From Adhaeribacter sp. (lineage in GTDB: Bacteria; Bacteroidota; Bacteroidia; Cytophagales; Hymenobacteraceae), in NCBI GenBank assembly GCA_028288395.1, contig JAQBNV010000503.1, positions 1 through 17,265 of the forward strand: DNA of 17,265 nucleotides. Reading direction: 5' to 3'. The notes under the pieces are model-generated. The model was not told the origin of the DNA, ran no database searches, and was given only the letters and a program-made list of their open reading frames with translations. Position numbers and translations under genes: made by a program. This document shows, piece by piece, positions 8,241-15,495 of the stretch; position 1 is the stretch's first letter; each line of letters starts with the position of its first letter.

Positions 8241-8541
8241 AAACGTAAGCCGCGTTATCTCCCAATTATTTCGGAATATTTATTTTTATCAGGCAAGTTA
8301 TTTGTCCAGGAAATAACCTGAATAAAATTTAAGCCTTGCCGGTGATATGATTTAGGAGCTATCGCCAAAAAAGATGGGAAAAACATGCACGGGTTGGTTA
8401 ACCAGAATTTTCCGGCAATAAAGGCTTTTATGAAGGACATTTATTTTTGATTATCCACTTTAGTCAGCCATGTCCTGGTTTTATTTTTTTTAATTATAAG
8501 AGGAAAAATGAGGCGTTTGGGATTTTAGTAAAAAAACATAC

Positions 8542-8652
8542 TTAGGTCTTGCGTTTCTTTTCAACCCAAGTGGTATGCATTTTGGCAATTCCAATGGAGG
8601 CTACCAGCCAAAGCGTAATATAAATATAAGGGAGATCGGCAATGTACTGCAT
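8542..8652 (-). CDS. 36-aa single-pass membrane miniprotein (candidate)
   Basis: An ATG-started 36-codon frame: MQYIADLPYIYITLWLVASI, then GIAKMHTTWVEKKRKT. Residues ~8-24 form one hydrophobic helix, followed by a basic tail (EKKRKT) that would stay in the cytoplasm by the positive-inside rule. Length and layout match small membrane subunits or regulators, but no family is recognised. It lies in a region of decayed genes yet is itself undisrupted. A poor promoter match (TTAATTTG, one mismatch to TAnnTTTG) lies upstream near 8690-8697 on the minus strand. It could also be a chance frame. Confidence 0.45.
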   Translation of the reverse strand: MQYIADLPYIYITLWLVASIGIAKMHTTWVEKKRKT

Positions 8653-9036
8653 AGGGAGGTATTGTAAGTACTTTAAAAAGATATAATGCAAATTAATGCA
8701 ATATATTTGGATTTAAAAATACCTATTTTTAGGTATTTTGCTAATAAATACATCATTACTAAAATGAGTGCCGCTACTCATAAAATGGCTATTATAAGTT
8801 AACCACTTAAATATCAATTAGAATAAATTACCTTATTTTTAGCCAACTATTTATTATTTATAAATAAAATAATACTTTACCCATTTTTGATAATATTTAT
8901 ATCTTCATGAAATATTTATATTATCAATTATTAAGTATACGAATACCAAAATAAAACTAAATTTACATGCCGGATATACCAGCAAATATTAATCTAGGGG
9001 TTTGCAATATTTCTTGGCTGCGTATTTTAGTCCGTG
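8653..9036. other. AT-rich non-coding stretch with one hairpin
   Basis: No gene seen on either strand. The one structured item is an AT-rich perfect hairpin with arms 8716-8725 and 8730-8739 (AAATACCTA/TAGGTATTT). It might act as a terminator in either direction, though no gene ends into it. Confidence 0.5.
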
Positions 9037-9043
9037 TTGACAA

Positions 9044-9139
9044 TTAGAGTAAAAGAGTAATAGCAGCCGCCAAGTGGAAGAAGGCGAAGAAAGAAGAAGC
9101 GGTTTTGTCGTATCTGGTAGCAAAACGTCGATATAAACT
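9044..9139 (-). pseudogene. C-terminal fragment of an IS5-type DDE transposase
   Basis: The minus-strand frame reads YRRFATRYDKTASSFFAF followed by FHLAAAITLLL and a stop at 9044-9046. This is the characteristic end of IS5-superfamily transposases (pattern R-R-x-x-x-R-Y-[DE]-K-[TR]-A-x-x-F-x-x-x-x-x-L-A). The frame meets a TAG immediately upstream (9140-9142), and nothing else of the transposase is recognisable. Just beyond the stop lies TAGTCCGTGTTGACAATT on the plus strand (9028-9045), which could be the old IS end; no partner inverted repeat was found. Confidence 0.65.
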
Positions 9140-9436
9140 CTAATCAATTTATATTAATCCTATTACACCGAGGGCAAACAACGCTTTTGAAGAACCAGAC
9201 CGTTAAGCTAATATGGCGAAACTAGTATCCGTCTTTGAATATATGTACCTGTTTGCCGTGTTGGGTTATTTCCCGTTTGGGCTCTTTACTTAACTTTTTA
9301 TTGTTTATCTTATCTGTTCCTAAAAGCAGTTAAAAACATGAATTAGGCCTAAACCAGCCAATGTCTGCTCATTGTTCTGGCGCGTAACTTGTTTGCTTCT
9401 GCATTTCCTTTAAACTTTTCATTTTGGTATTCCTAA
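9140..9436. other. Unassigned, probably decayed sequence
   Basis: About 300 bases with no intact frame and no recognised domain. A plus-strand stretch near 9180-9290 reads through several short open segments, but none matches a family I know. It is bordered by a transposase remnant and an oxidoreductase remnant, so it is likely further debris. Confidence 0.4.
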
Positions 9437-9695
9437 CTAAACTTTGCCGTCCGGAGGCATTACTTTTGCCAGGCCATTGTTATCCATTTGTAGCAACCAA
9501 TGAACAATGTCAAACTTGTGCGCTCACGAATCGGTAATGCTACTGCCGTTAAACTTCCCATAATCCCGCCACTTAGCCCGAAAAAAGGCTAGCTGAAAGC
9601 GGCGATGCGAGCACCTTGTTGTAAGGAATAAAGGCATTGGAGCCATCAAGCTTCCCTGTTAAGGCTCGCTGGCCAGGGTTAAGCCGGTAAACTCG
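9437..9695 (-). pseudogene. Gfo/Idh/MocA-family oxidoreductase remnant
   Basis: One minus-strand frame reads FFRAKWRDYGKFNGSSITDS, then a TGA (9524-9526), then AHKFDIVHWLLQMDNNGLAK and VMPPDGKV before a TAG at 9437-9439. This corresponds to the family block W-R-D-Y-x-x-x-G-G-x-x-T-D-W-G-A-H-x-x-D-I-x-x-W-x-L-x-M-D-x-S-G-P-x-x-x-x-P-P-x-G; the TGA falls where W-G-A would be. The preceding part, in a shifted frame (~9580-9640), gives IPYNKVLASPLSAS, as in the same proteins. The N-terminal nucleotide-binding domain and the true C-terminus are not recognisable. Such enzymes act on sugars or related polyols with NAD(P). Confidence 0.6.
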
Positions 9696-9956
9696 TACCG
9701 CAAAGGCGGCGAGTTGCAAATGCAGGTTGGTTAACCAACCTGTTTTCTTTTTCCTGAAGAAATAATAATTACAAACAGATTTTATCTTTTATCCCACCAC
9801 CCTTTCGACACAAACGAATCGCCGTTGGATAGCCGGGCGGCGGCGGTCTTGTAATTTTCTTCGTTGAGTAAGGCTCCTGCGAAGAATAAATAGTACGGCG
9901 CAGAATAGTGCCGCTGGTGAAGCCAGCAAAGGGTCCTGGTTTCAGTACCGGAAAAT

Positions 9957-11591
9957 TTATTCTGCGCCATTCGATAAAGGCTTCGTAAGACCGGCCAAAT
10001 AACTATATCCATTTCCGGGTGCCGATCCGTTCCATTTACTTAACACCAGCCCCGGATTAATGGTGGTTACAAAGGTTGATGGGATATTTATTTTCCCAAA
10101 GTTGCCCGTGCCGGCAAATTCCTTATTTTGCTTATTCCATTCGCTTATTTGCTTATTCCATTCGCTCCAGCCATTCTTCCCTTTTATTATTTTTAAGGTA
10201 CTAGAGCAGGTGGCGGTGGCGGCAGCATGGGCAACTTTCCTATCTTACTTTCTGCTTTTGTAAAGTCTTCCTGATTTTCAATAATGTAAACTTCCTCGGC
10301 CCCTGATTTAAGCGTCAGGTAAATCCTGTCGGCTGGGTAGAAGAAACCTTTATCCCGCAGCTGCTTCTGCATCTGCTCAATGTCGTAGCGCCATTTTATG
10401 TTGGCTACTTCCGGATTACGTTTTAAAAGGTTTCAAATTCTGCTGACCACCGCCGCTGAGTATCTTCCGGGGTATAAGCATCGCCCATGAATAGTTGCGC
10501 TGTCCTGAGTTTTTGTTTCCCCACTTCGCTGGCTAAGTCATATGTTTCCTAGGTTCCGTCCTGAAAAAAAGCTATCACGGTTTTTCTATCAACTTGTTTC
10601 CAGGTCACCATGTTCTTAGGTTCTTTTTGGTTGGCAGGGTTGTTAAGGCCGTAAATATTTAAACCATTTCCCTGCACCAGGGGCAATTCCAGGTTCACTT
10701 TTATACCCTCCGCGTGCTGCACACTCCGGAAAGAAAGTAATAATAATGCCACCACAGGCAACAGGAAGAGAAATTTCGCCAGGGCTGGCCGGGCGCTTGG
10801 AATTTTGTTCATCATAACCATACGTTTTTTAAGGGTGGAAAAATTAAACTGGTTGGCCAGCCTGAAGGCCGGGGTTCCGGTAACCTGTAAGAGTAAATAT
10901 TGGTAATGCTTTTTATCGGTTCCGGTTTGCAGTACCTGCCGGTCGGCAATAAATTCCAGGTTTTGCCTTAACTGCCCGCGCAACAGCCAGACAAAAGGGT
11001 TATACCAGTTTAGGATACAAATCAATTCCATCCAGACGATATCGGCCGTATGGCCTTGTTGCACGTGCACCAGTTCGTGCCGGATAATTTCCGGCAGATC
11101 CTTTTCCTGGTGCAAATGCCGGTTCAGGAAAACAGACCGGCCAAAAGAAAAAGGCACAATAGCTGCATCTACCTGGTAAATTTTAACGGGCTGGTCGGAT
11201 ATTAAGCGACTCGCCCGCCGGAGCCGGAGAAATGAAATAACCTGCACTCCTAACCTGATAAACAAAATAATGATGCCGCTCAATAGCCCCATTAAAAGCC
11301 AGTTGCCAGTATTTAAGGCTGGATTTGCTGCGGCATCTGGCCGTAAGGCAACGCCCCTGCTACCGGCGGAAAATATTCAATGACGGCGGGAATGGGCGCT
11401 TCCCGGGCTCCGTGCCAGAGGGTAGAAATATCAATTAAGGGTATCAGAAAAGACAAGCCCGTGAATGCTAATAAATACCAGCGGTTCCAGTTGTAAAAAG
11501 TCAGGTTTTGTAATACCAACCGGTAAAACAAATAAACCATGGCCAGGCTAAGGGTTAACTTAAGCAGATAGGCGAATAGAACAGCGGACAT
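9957..11591 (-). pseudogene. Broken BlaR1-type M56 metallopeptidase sensor
   Basis: Intact versions are membrane sensors whose cytoplasmic zinc protease domain inactivates the BlaI repressor. The start is ATG at 11591 (MSAVLFAYLLKLTL), 4 bases after the blaI stop. N-terminal membrane helices are followed by a frameshift around 11316-11340: one frame ends at 11313-11315 and the next resumes as ALNTGNWLLMGLLSG. The protease domain has HELVH at 11065-11079, with conserved LNWYNPFVWLLR and EFIADRQVL downstream, then a membrane helix (FLFLLPVVALLLL). A TAG at 10549-10551 interrupts; the frame continues ETYDLASEVGKQKLRTAQLF, shifts near 10435 to FLKRNPEVANIKWRYDIEQM, and reaches a PPPPP stretch before a stop at 10193-10195. 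A further shifted frame, with an EWNKQ repeat, runs to 9957. At least three frameshifts and one stop: a pseudogene. Confidence 0.85.
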
Positions 11592-11595
11592 AGCT

Positions 11596-11963
11596 TCACT
11601 TTTTATCTTTTCCTTCAATCAAATCGATGATCTCTTTCAGCTCCTCGGCCGATAGCTTTTGTTCTTCCACGAAGAAGTTAACCAGGTTTTTAAAAGAATT
11701 GGCGAAGTAATGCTGCACCACGCCATTCATAAATTTCTTTTTGTATTCTTCTTCCGATACGGTGGGGTTGTAGAGGTAGGCGTTGCCCACCAGCCGGCTG
11801 GTTAAATAGCCTTTCTTCTCCAGGTTTTTGATGGTGGAGGCCAAGGTCGTATAAGGTGGCCGGGGCTCCGCCATCTGTTCCAGAAATAATTTCACGTGGC
11901 CTTCACCTGTTTTCCAGACAGCCTGCAGGGCCTGCTCTTCCGGGGGGGGGTTAATTTTTCCAT
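11596..11963 (-). pseudogene. BlaI/MecI-family repressor, frameshifted at a G9 tract
   Basis: The winged-helix repressor reads MEKLT from ATG at 11961-11963, then runs into nine C's on the coding strand (11942-11950). After the run the correct sequence EEQALQAVWKTGEGHVKLFL lies one frame away. Reading on from the ATG gives only 23 codons before TGA. With seven C's the product would be MEKLTPPEEQALQAVW, matching family spacing; ten C's would also restore frame. The rest is intact: recognition-helix region PPYTTLASTIKNLEKKGYL and a C-terminal dimerisation part ending EGKDKK. A downstream GTG at 11895 could yield a 99-aa protein lacking the first helix. Alternatives are phase variation or a homopolymer sequencing error; the broken partner gene favours real decay. 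Confidence 0.8.
11942..11950. repeat. G9 homopolymer inside blaI
   Basis: Nine consecutive G's on the plus strand (C's in the coding sense), close to the start of the repressor gene. This is the exact point where the reading frame is lost. Such tracts are prone to slipped-strand length change. Confidence 0.9.
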
Positions 11964-11988
11964 TTTGTATTGCTTTTAATCCTTATAC

Positions 11989-12044
11989 TACGAACCGTTC
12001 TTAATATTACGAATACTTCGTATTAATACGAAGTATTCGTAATA
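11989..12044. promoter_or_regulatory. Three tandem BlaI-type operator boxes, two forming a 40-bp perfect palindrome
   Basis: The boxes follow the pattern TACGAA-N3-TTCGTA: 11989-12003 (TACGAACCGTTCTTA, one half degenerate), 12008-12022 (TACGAATACTTCGTA) and 12027-12041 (TACGAAGTATTCGTA). Starts are spaced exactly 19 bases apart. The second and third boxes together make a perfect 40-bp palindrome, 12005-12044, with its centre between 12024 and 12025. The array lies 26 bases upstream of the blaI ATG, the usual place for an autoregulated BlaI operator, and about 100 bases before the pcrA promoter element. Confidence 0.75.
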
Positions 12045-12136
12045 ATATTTTTTGCTTTTATCAACTTAATATAGAGGTGCCAAACGATTAGCCCGTTTTC
12101 GGTGTTAGTATAGCAGGAGATGCGGTTAAAAATCTT

Positions 12137-12144
12137 TAACTTTG
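12137..12144 (+). promoter_or_regulatory. -7 promoter element of pcrA
   Basis: TAACTTTG, a perfect TAnnTTTG match. It decides the start: an in-frame TTG at 12142 lies inside this element and cannot be translated from the resulting RNA, whereas the ATG at 12175 gives a leader of roughly 20-25 bases. Confidence 0.65.
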
Positions 12145-12174
12145 TCCCTCTTTTTCACAGACAGCTTAGCAGCG

Positions 12175-14397
12175 ATGGATTACCTTAAATTACTGAACGA
12201 CTCTCAACGGCAGGCCGTAGAACAAACCGAAGGCCCGGTGATGATTATTGCGGGCGCTGGCTCCGGCAAAACGCGGGTGCTTACTTACCGCATAGCCCAC
12301 CTAATCAGGAAAGGGGTAGACCCTTTTAATATTTTATCTTTAACCTTTACGAATAAAGCGGCGAAAGAAATGCGCCAGCGGATTGAAAAGGTAGCGGGTG
12401 CCGAAGCTAAAAATATTTGGATGGGCACCTTTCACTCGGTATTTGCCCGCATTTTACGGGCCGAAGCGCCAAAAATCGGCTACCCCAGCAGCTTTACCAT
12501 TTACGATACCGACGACTCCAAATCCCTGATCCGGAATATTGTGAAGGAGATGGACCTGGACGATAAACTTTACAAGCCCGGCATGGTCCTGGGCCGGATA
12601 TCGGCAGCGAAGAACAAACTTATTTCTTACCAGCAATATAAAAACGACGCAACCATTCAGGCCGACGATGAGGCAGCCCTGCGACCAAAGATCAGTAAGA
12701 TATACGAGACCTATCAGAATCGCTGTTTTAAAGCCGGCGCCATGGATTTCGATGACTTGCTCTTTAACACCAACGTGCTGTTCCGCGACCACGTAGATGC
12801 TCTGAATAAATACCAGCATATATTTAAATACGTGATGGTGGATGAGTACCAGGATACGAATTATTCGCAGTACCTCATCACCCGCAAACTGGCCGCCAAA
12901 GACCGCAATATTTGCGTGGTTGGCGACGATGCCCAGAGTATTTATGCTTTCCGGGGCGCCGATATTCAGAATATTTTAAATTTTGAACGCGATTACCCCG
13001 AGCTGCAGGTATTTAAACTAGAGCAAAACTACCGCTCCACCAAAAATATTGTGCACGCGGCCAACTCGGTAATTAAAAACAATAAAGCTCAGCTGCGCAA
13101 AGATGTCTTTACCGACAACGAAGAAGGTACGCTGATTGAGGTTTTAAAAGCCAACTCCGACAACGAAGAAGGCAAACTGGTGGCCAACGCTATTTTCGAA
13201 GAGAAGATGAACAACCACCTCTCTTACGAAGATTTTGCTATTCTGTACCGCACCAATGCCCAGAGCCGGGCCATGGAAGAGGCCTTGCGGCGCATGAATA
13301 TTAAATACCGCATTGTGGGCGGCCTGTCGTTCTATCAACGGAAAGAAATAAAAGACCTGATATCTTACCTGCGCCTGACGGTAAATCAGAACGACGAACA
13401 GGCCCTGCGCCGGGTAATCAACTACCCCAAACGCGGCATCGGCGACACGACCATTGAGAAAATTATTGTCTCGGCCAGCGAAACCGACCACACCATCTGG
13501 GAAGTGGTGAGCAACGCCAAAAGCTTTTTAACCGGCCGGGTAGCCACTCCCATCGAGGATTTTGCTACCAAAATAAAAAGCTTTACGGTACTGGCCGAAA
13601 CCAATGATGCCTTTGAAGCGGCCAAACACATTGCCAAGCAGTCGGGCATTATCGAAGATTTGTACGCCGATAAATCTATTGAGGGCGTGGCCCGGTACGA
13701 GAACATCCAGGAATTACTTAACGGTATAAAAGAGTACGTCGACGATCCGGAAAAAGAAGATAAAAGCCTGGGCGCTTTCCTGCAGGATATTGCCCTGATT
13801 ACCGATGTAGACACCAAAAAAGAAGATAACGGTGAGTACGTTACCCTCATGACTATTCACTCGGCCAAAGGGTTGGAGTTCCGCAACGTGTTTATTGTGG
13901 GCATGGAAGAAAACCTGTTCCCAAGCCAGATGATGCTGAGTTCCCGGGCCGATTTGGAAGAAGAGCGCCGCTTGTTTTACGTGGCTATTACCCGGGCCGA
14001 GAAAAAGCTGACCCTCTCCTACGCCACCAGCCGCTACCAGTGGGGTAACCTGCGGTCCTGCGAAAAGAGCCGGTTTATCGACGAAATAGAGCCTACTTTC
14101 CTCAACTTCCAGTACAGCGACGGGCAAAGTGCTTTTGAAAAAGTGTTAAAGAAAAAGAGTACCCTGATAGCGCCGGTTACTAAGAAAGCCACGAACTACG
14201 TGCCCCCCACCGACTTCGTACCAAGCGACACCTCGAACCTGCAGGCCGGTATGCGCGTAGAGCATCCCAAGTTTGGTTTTGGCGTAGTAGCTAAAATGGA
14301 TACCCAGGGTAACAGCATTAAAGCCATTATCGATTTTGAGGAAGCCGGCGAAAAAACCCTGCTCCTCAGCTTCGCCAAACTCCGGATACATGAGTAG
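12175..14397 (+). CDS. pcrA: PcrA/UvrD-family superfamily 1A DNA helicase
   Basis: 740 aa from ATG at 12175 (MDYLKLLNDSQRQAVEQTEG), typical PcrA/UvrD length. All SF1A motifs are visible: Q-motif LNDSQRQAV, Walker A AGAGSGKT at 26-33, motif Ia LTFTNKAAKEM, Walker B DEYQDTN from residue 223, motif III VGDDAQSIYAFRGAD near 248, motif V TIHSAKGLEF near 560 and motif VI VAITRAEKK near 603. The C-terminal ~45 residues (GMRVEHPKFGFGVVAKMD) match the Tudor-like RNA-polymerase-binding domain of PcrA. It unwinds DNA 3'-5' using ATP in nucleotide excision and mismatch repair, and clears stalled replication or transcription complexes. Monocistronic, with its own promoter at 12137-12144. The stop codon abuts the inverted-repeat element at 14400. 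Confidence 0.95.
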   Translation: MDYLKLLNDSQRQAVEQTEGPVMIIAGAGSGKTRVLTYRIAHLIRKGVDPFNILSLTFTNKAAKEMRQRIEKVAGAEAKNIWMGTFHSVFARILRAEAPKIGYPSSFTIYDTDDSKSLIRNIVKEMDLDDKLYKPGMVLGRISAAKNKLISYQQYKNDATIQADDEAALRPKISKIYETYQNRCFKAGAMDFDDLLFNTNVLFRDHVDALNKYQHIFKYVMVDEYQDTNYSQYLITRKLAAKDRNICVVGDDAQSIYAFRGADIQNILNFERDYPELQVFKLEQNYRSTKNIVHAANSVIKNNKAQLRKDVFTDNEEGTLIEVLKANSDNEEGKLVANAIFEEKMNNHLSYEDFAILYRTNAQSRAMEEALRRMNIKYRIVGGLSFYQRKEIKDLISYLRLTVNQNDEQALRRVINYPKRGIGDTTIEKIIVSASETDHTIWEVVSNAKSFLTGRVATPIEDFATKIKSFTVLAETNDAFEAAKHIAKQSGIIEDLYADKSIEGVARYENIQELLNGIKEYVDDPEKEDKSLGAFLQDIALITDVDTKKEDNGEYVTLMTIHSAKGLEFRNVFIVGMEENLFPSQMMLSSRADLEEERRLFYVAITRAEKKLTLSYATSRYQWGNLRSCEKSRFIDEIEPTFLNFQYSDGQSAFEKVLKKKSTLIAPVTKKATNYVPPTDFVPSDTSNLQAGMRVEHPKFGFGVVAKMDTQGNSIKAIIDFEEAGEKTLLLSFAKLRIHE

Positions 14398-14399
14398 CG

Positions 14400-14612
14400 G
14401 TTCGATAGTTCGATGTTTGATGTTCGATTATTCGGGATTTTGAAGTGGCTAATATATTAAAAACGGTTTTTCCCTGTTATATTTTAAAACCGCAGTTGTC
14501 CTGTAACAACGGTAAACAATTATTGAGAATAATGTAATTCTGAGTACTCGAATAGTAAATATTCAGAATAATATTATTTGCTATTCGAACATCGAACAAT
14601 CGAATATCGAAC
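14400..14612. repeat. ~213-bp element with GTTCGAT-rich terminal inverted repeats
   Basis: The left arm (14400-14433) is made of repeated GTTCGAT/TTCGATG units; the right arm (14582-14612) is its inverted, slightly gapped copy over about 30 bases. Between them is AT-rich, non-coding DNA with a smaller hairpin (CGGTTTT/AAAACCG, 14465-14492). No clear target duplication is seen. It fills the gap from the pcrA stop almost to the DUF4290 promoter. Either a MITE-like intergenic repeat or a chromosomal palindromic repeat; it may also end pcrA transcription. Confidence 0.75.
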
Positions 14613-14627
14613 ATACAAAAAAAATAT

Positions 14628-14635
14628 TACCTTTG
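14628..14635 (+). promoter_or_regulatory. -7 promoter element of the DUF4290 gene
   Basis: TACCTTTG, a perfect TAnnTTTG match 20 bases before the ATG at 14655, just outside the inverted-repeat element. Very similar placement to the pcrA promoter. No good -33 motif is seen. Confidence 0.65.
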
Positions 14636-14654
14636 ATCGTTAAATTACCTCTAT

Positions 14655-15320
14655 ATGGTTGCTAATTCCTCTTTTAAACAAGAATTGCTGCTGCGCGAAT
14701 ACGGCATCAATGTTCAAAATATTGTAAAATACATTTTATCTGTTCCGGATAAAGCCGATCGTACGCGGATGGCGCATTTACTCGTAAACCTGATGGCGAA
14801 GCTGAATCCCAGTATCCGGGAAATTCAGGATTCGCAGCAGAAATTCTGGAATCACCTGTATGTGATGTCAGATGCAAAGCTGGACGTGGACAGTCCGTTT
14901 CCGCTGAGCGCGATGGAGTACCTGAACGACAAGCCGCAACGCATGGAATTGCCCACGCAGGTGCCTACCTATAAGCATTATGGCAAAAACGTAGAACACC
15001 TGATCAACCGGGCCATCCTGCTCGAAAATCCACAGGAACGCGAAAATGCCATTATTTCCATTGGCAAGCTGATGAAAACTCTTTACCGGACCTACAACCG
15101 CGATAATATCAACGACGAAATAATCCTGAATAATTTACGGGAATTATCAAAAGGTCAACTGGATATTGATTTGGCTTACGTAGAAGCAAATAGTCTTTTT
15201 GAATCGAATGTTAAATCCGGCAATTCCGGCAATTATTCCAATCAACAGAATAGCCAACAAAATACGCAGCGTAAAAAACAACTGCAAAGCCAGAATGTAA
15301 ACCAACGCCGGAAGCAATAA
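14655..15320 (+). CDS. DUF4290 family protein
   Basis: 221 aa from ATG (MVANSSFKQELLLREYGINV). Residues ~8-180 match the Bacteroidota-specific DUF4290 family: LLREYGINVQNIVKYIL, LVNLMAKLNPSIREI, KFWNHLYVMSDAKLDVDSPF, YKHYGKNVEHLINRAI and a C-terminal YNRDNINDEIILNNLREL segment. Function is unknown; no signal peptide or membrane helix, so cytoplasmic. The last ~35 residues are Asn/Gln/Ser-rich low complexity ending in a basic NQRRKQ tail, perhaps disordered or nucleic-acid binding (inference). The gene commonly sits just before murA in this phylum, as here. It has its own promoter; its stop codon lies inside a strong hairpin (15308-15363). Confidence 0.93.
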   Translation: MVANSSFKQELLLREYGINVQNIVKYILSVPDKADRTRMAHLLVNLMAKLNPSIREIQDSQQKFWNHLYVMSDAKLDVDSPFPLSAMEYLNDKPQRMELPTQVPTYKHYGKNVEHLINRAILLENPQERENAIISIGKLMKTLYRTYNRDNINDEIILNNLRELSKGQLDIDLAYVEANSLFESNVKSGNSGNYSNQQNSQQNTQRKKQLQSQNVNQRRKQ

Positions 15321-15363
15321 CGCTTTTGGCCTGCATATCGGTCAAAAGCGTTATTGCTTCCGG
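15308..15363 (+). other. 21-bp perfect hairpin spanning the DUF4290 stop codon
   Basis: Arms 15308-15328 and 15343-15363 are perfectly complementary (CCGGAAGC...CTTTTG against CAAAAG...GCTTCCGG) with a 14-base loop. The stem can extend outward through AACG(CC) with a 4-base bulge. The left arm contains the last codons and the TAA (15318-15320) of the DUF4290 gene. The nearest T run (15390-15397) is about 26 bases past the stem, too far for a classic terminator. Probably an RNA-stabilising or attenuating structure, or the trace of an inverted duplication. Confidence 0.8.
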
Positions 15364-15421
15364 ACGGCGTTACCGAATATTCCATCCTATTTTTTTTCTA
15401 ACATTTACTTTAAAACAATAG

Positions 15422-15446
15422 AGAGAACCTAACCTGGTTCTCTTTT
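15422..15446 (+). terminator. Terminator-like hairpin between DUF4290 gene and murA
   Basis: Stem AGAGAACC/GGTTCTCT (15422-15429 with 15436-15443), 6-base loop, then TTT. If it works, murA needs its own promoter within 15447-15495. I see no perfect TAnnTTTG there, so partial read-through or attenuation is possible. Confidence 0.55.
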
Positions 15447-15495
15447 AAATATTGCTTTAACCTAAAACGAATTTTTAAAATTTTAAACGTACTAA

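Noticed and set aside
8255..8440. 61-codon minus-strand frame as a separate gene
   Set aside because: No recognisable domain and no clear promoter. It borders the Usp pseudogene in the same frame, so it may be part of that debris, but I could not show it.
9782..10012. 76-codon minus-strand frame ending SFVSKGWWDKR
   Set aside because: It overlaps, in another frame, the tail of the broken M56 gene and matches no family I can name; it was briefly considered a SusD C-terminus, but no SusD motif supports that.
10060..10263. 67-codon plus-strand frame
   Set aside because: Antisense shadow of the M56 tail; its repeated Leu/Phe pattern is the complement of the EWNKQ coding repeat.
12142..12174. 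N-terminal extension of the helicase from a TTG codon
   Set aside because: The TTG lies inside the TAACTTTG promoter element, and the family start matches the ATG at 12175 (MDYLKLLNDSQ).
13144..14127. Several long antisense frames within the helicase gene
   Set aside because: Shadows produced by GC-biased codon use in pcrA; no start context or domain.
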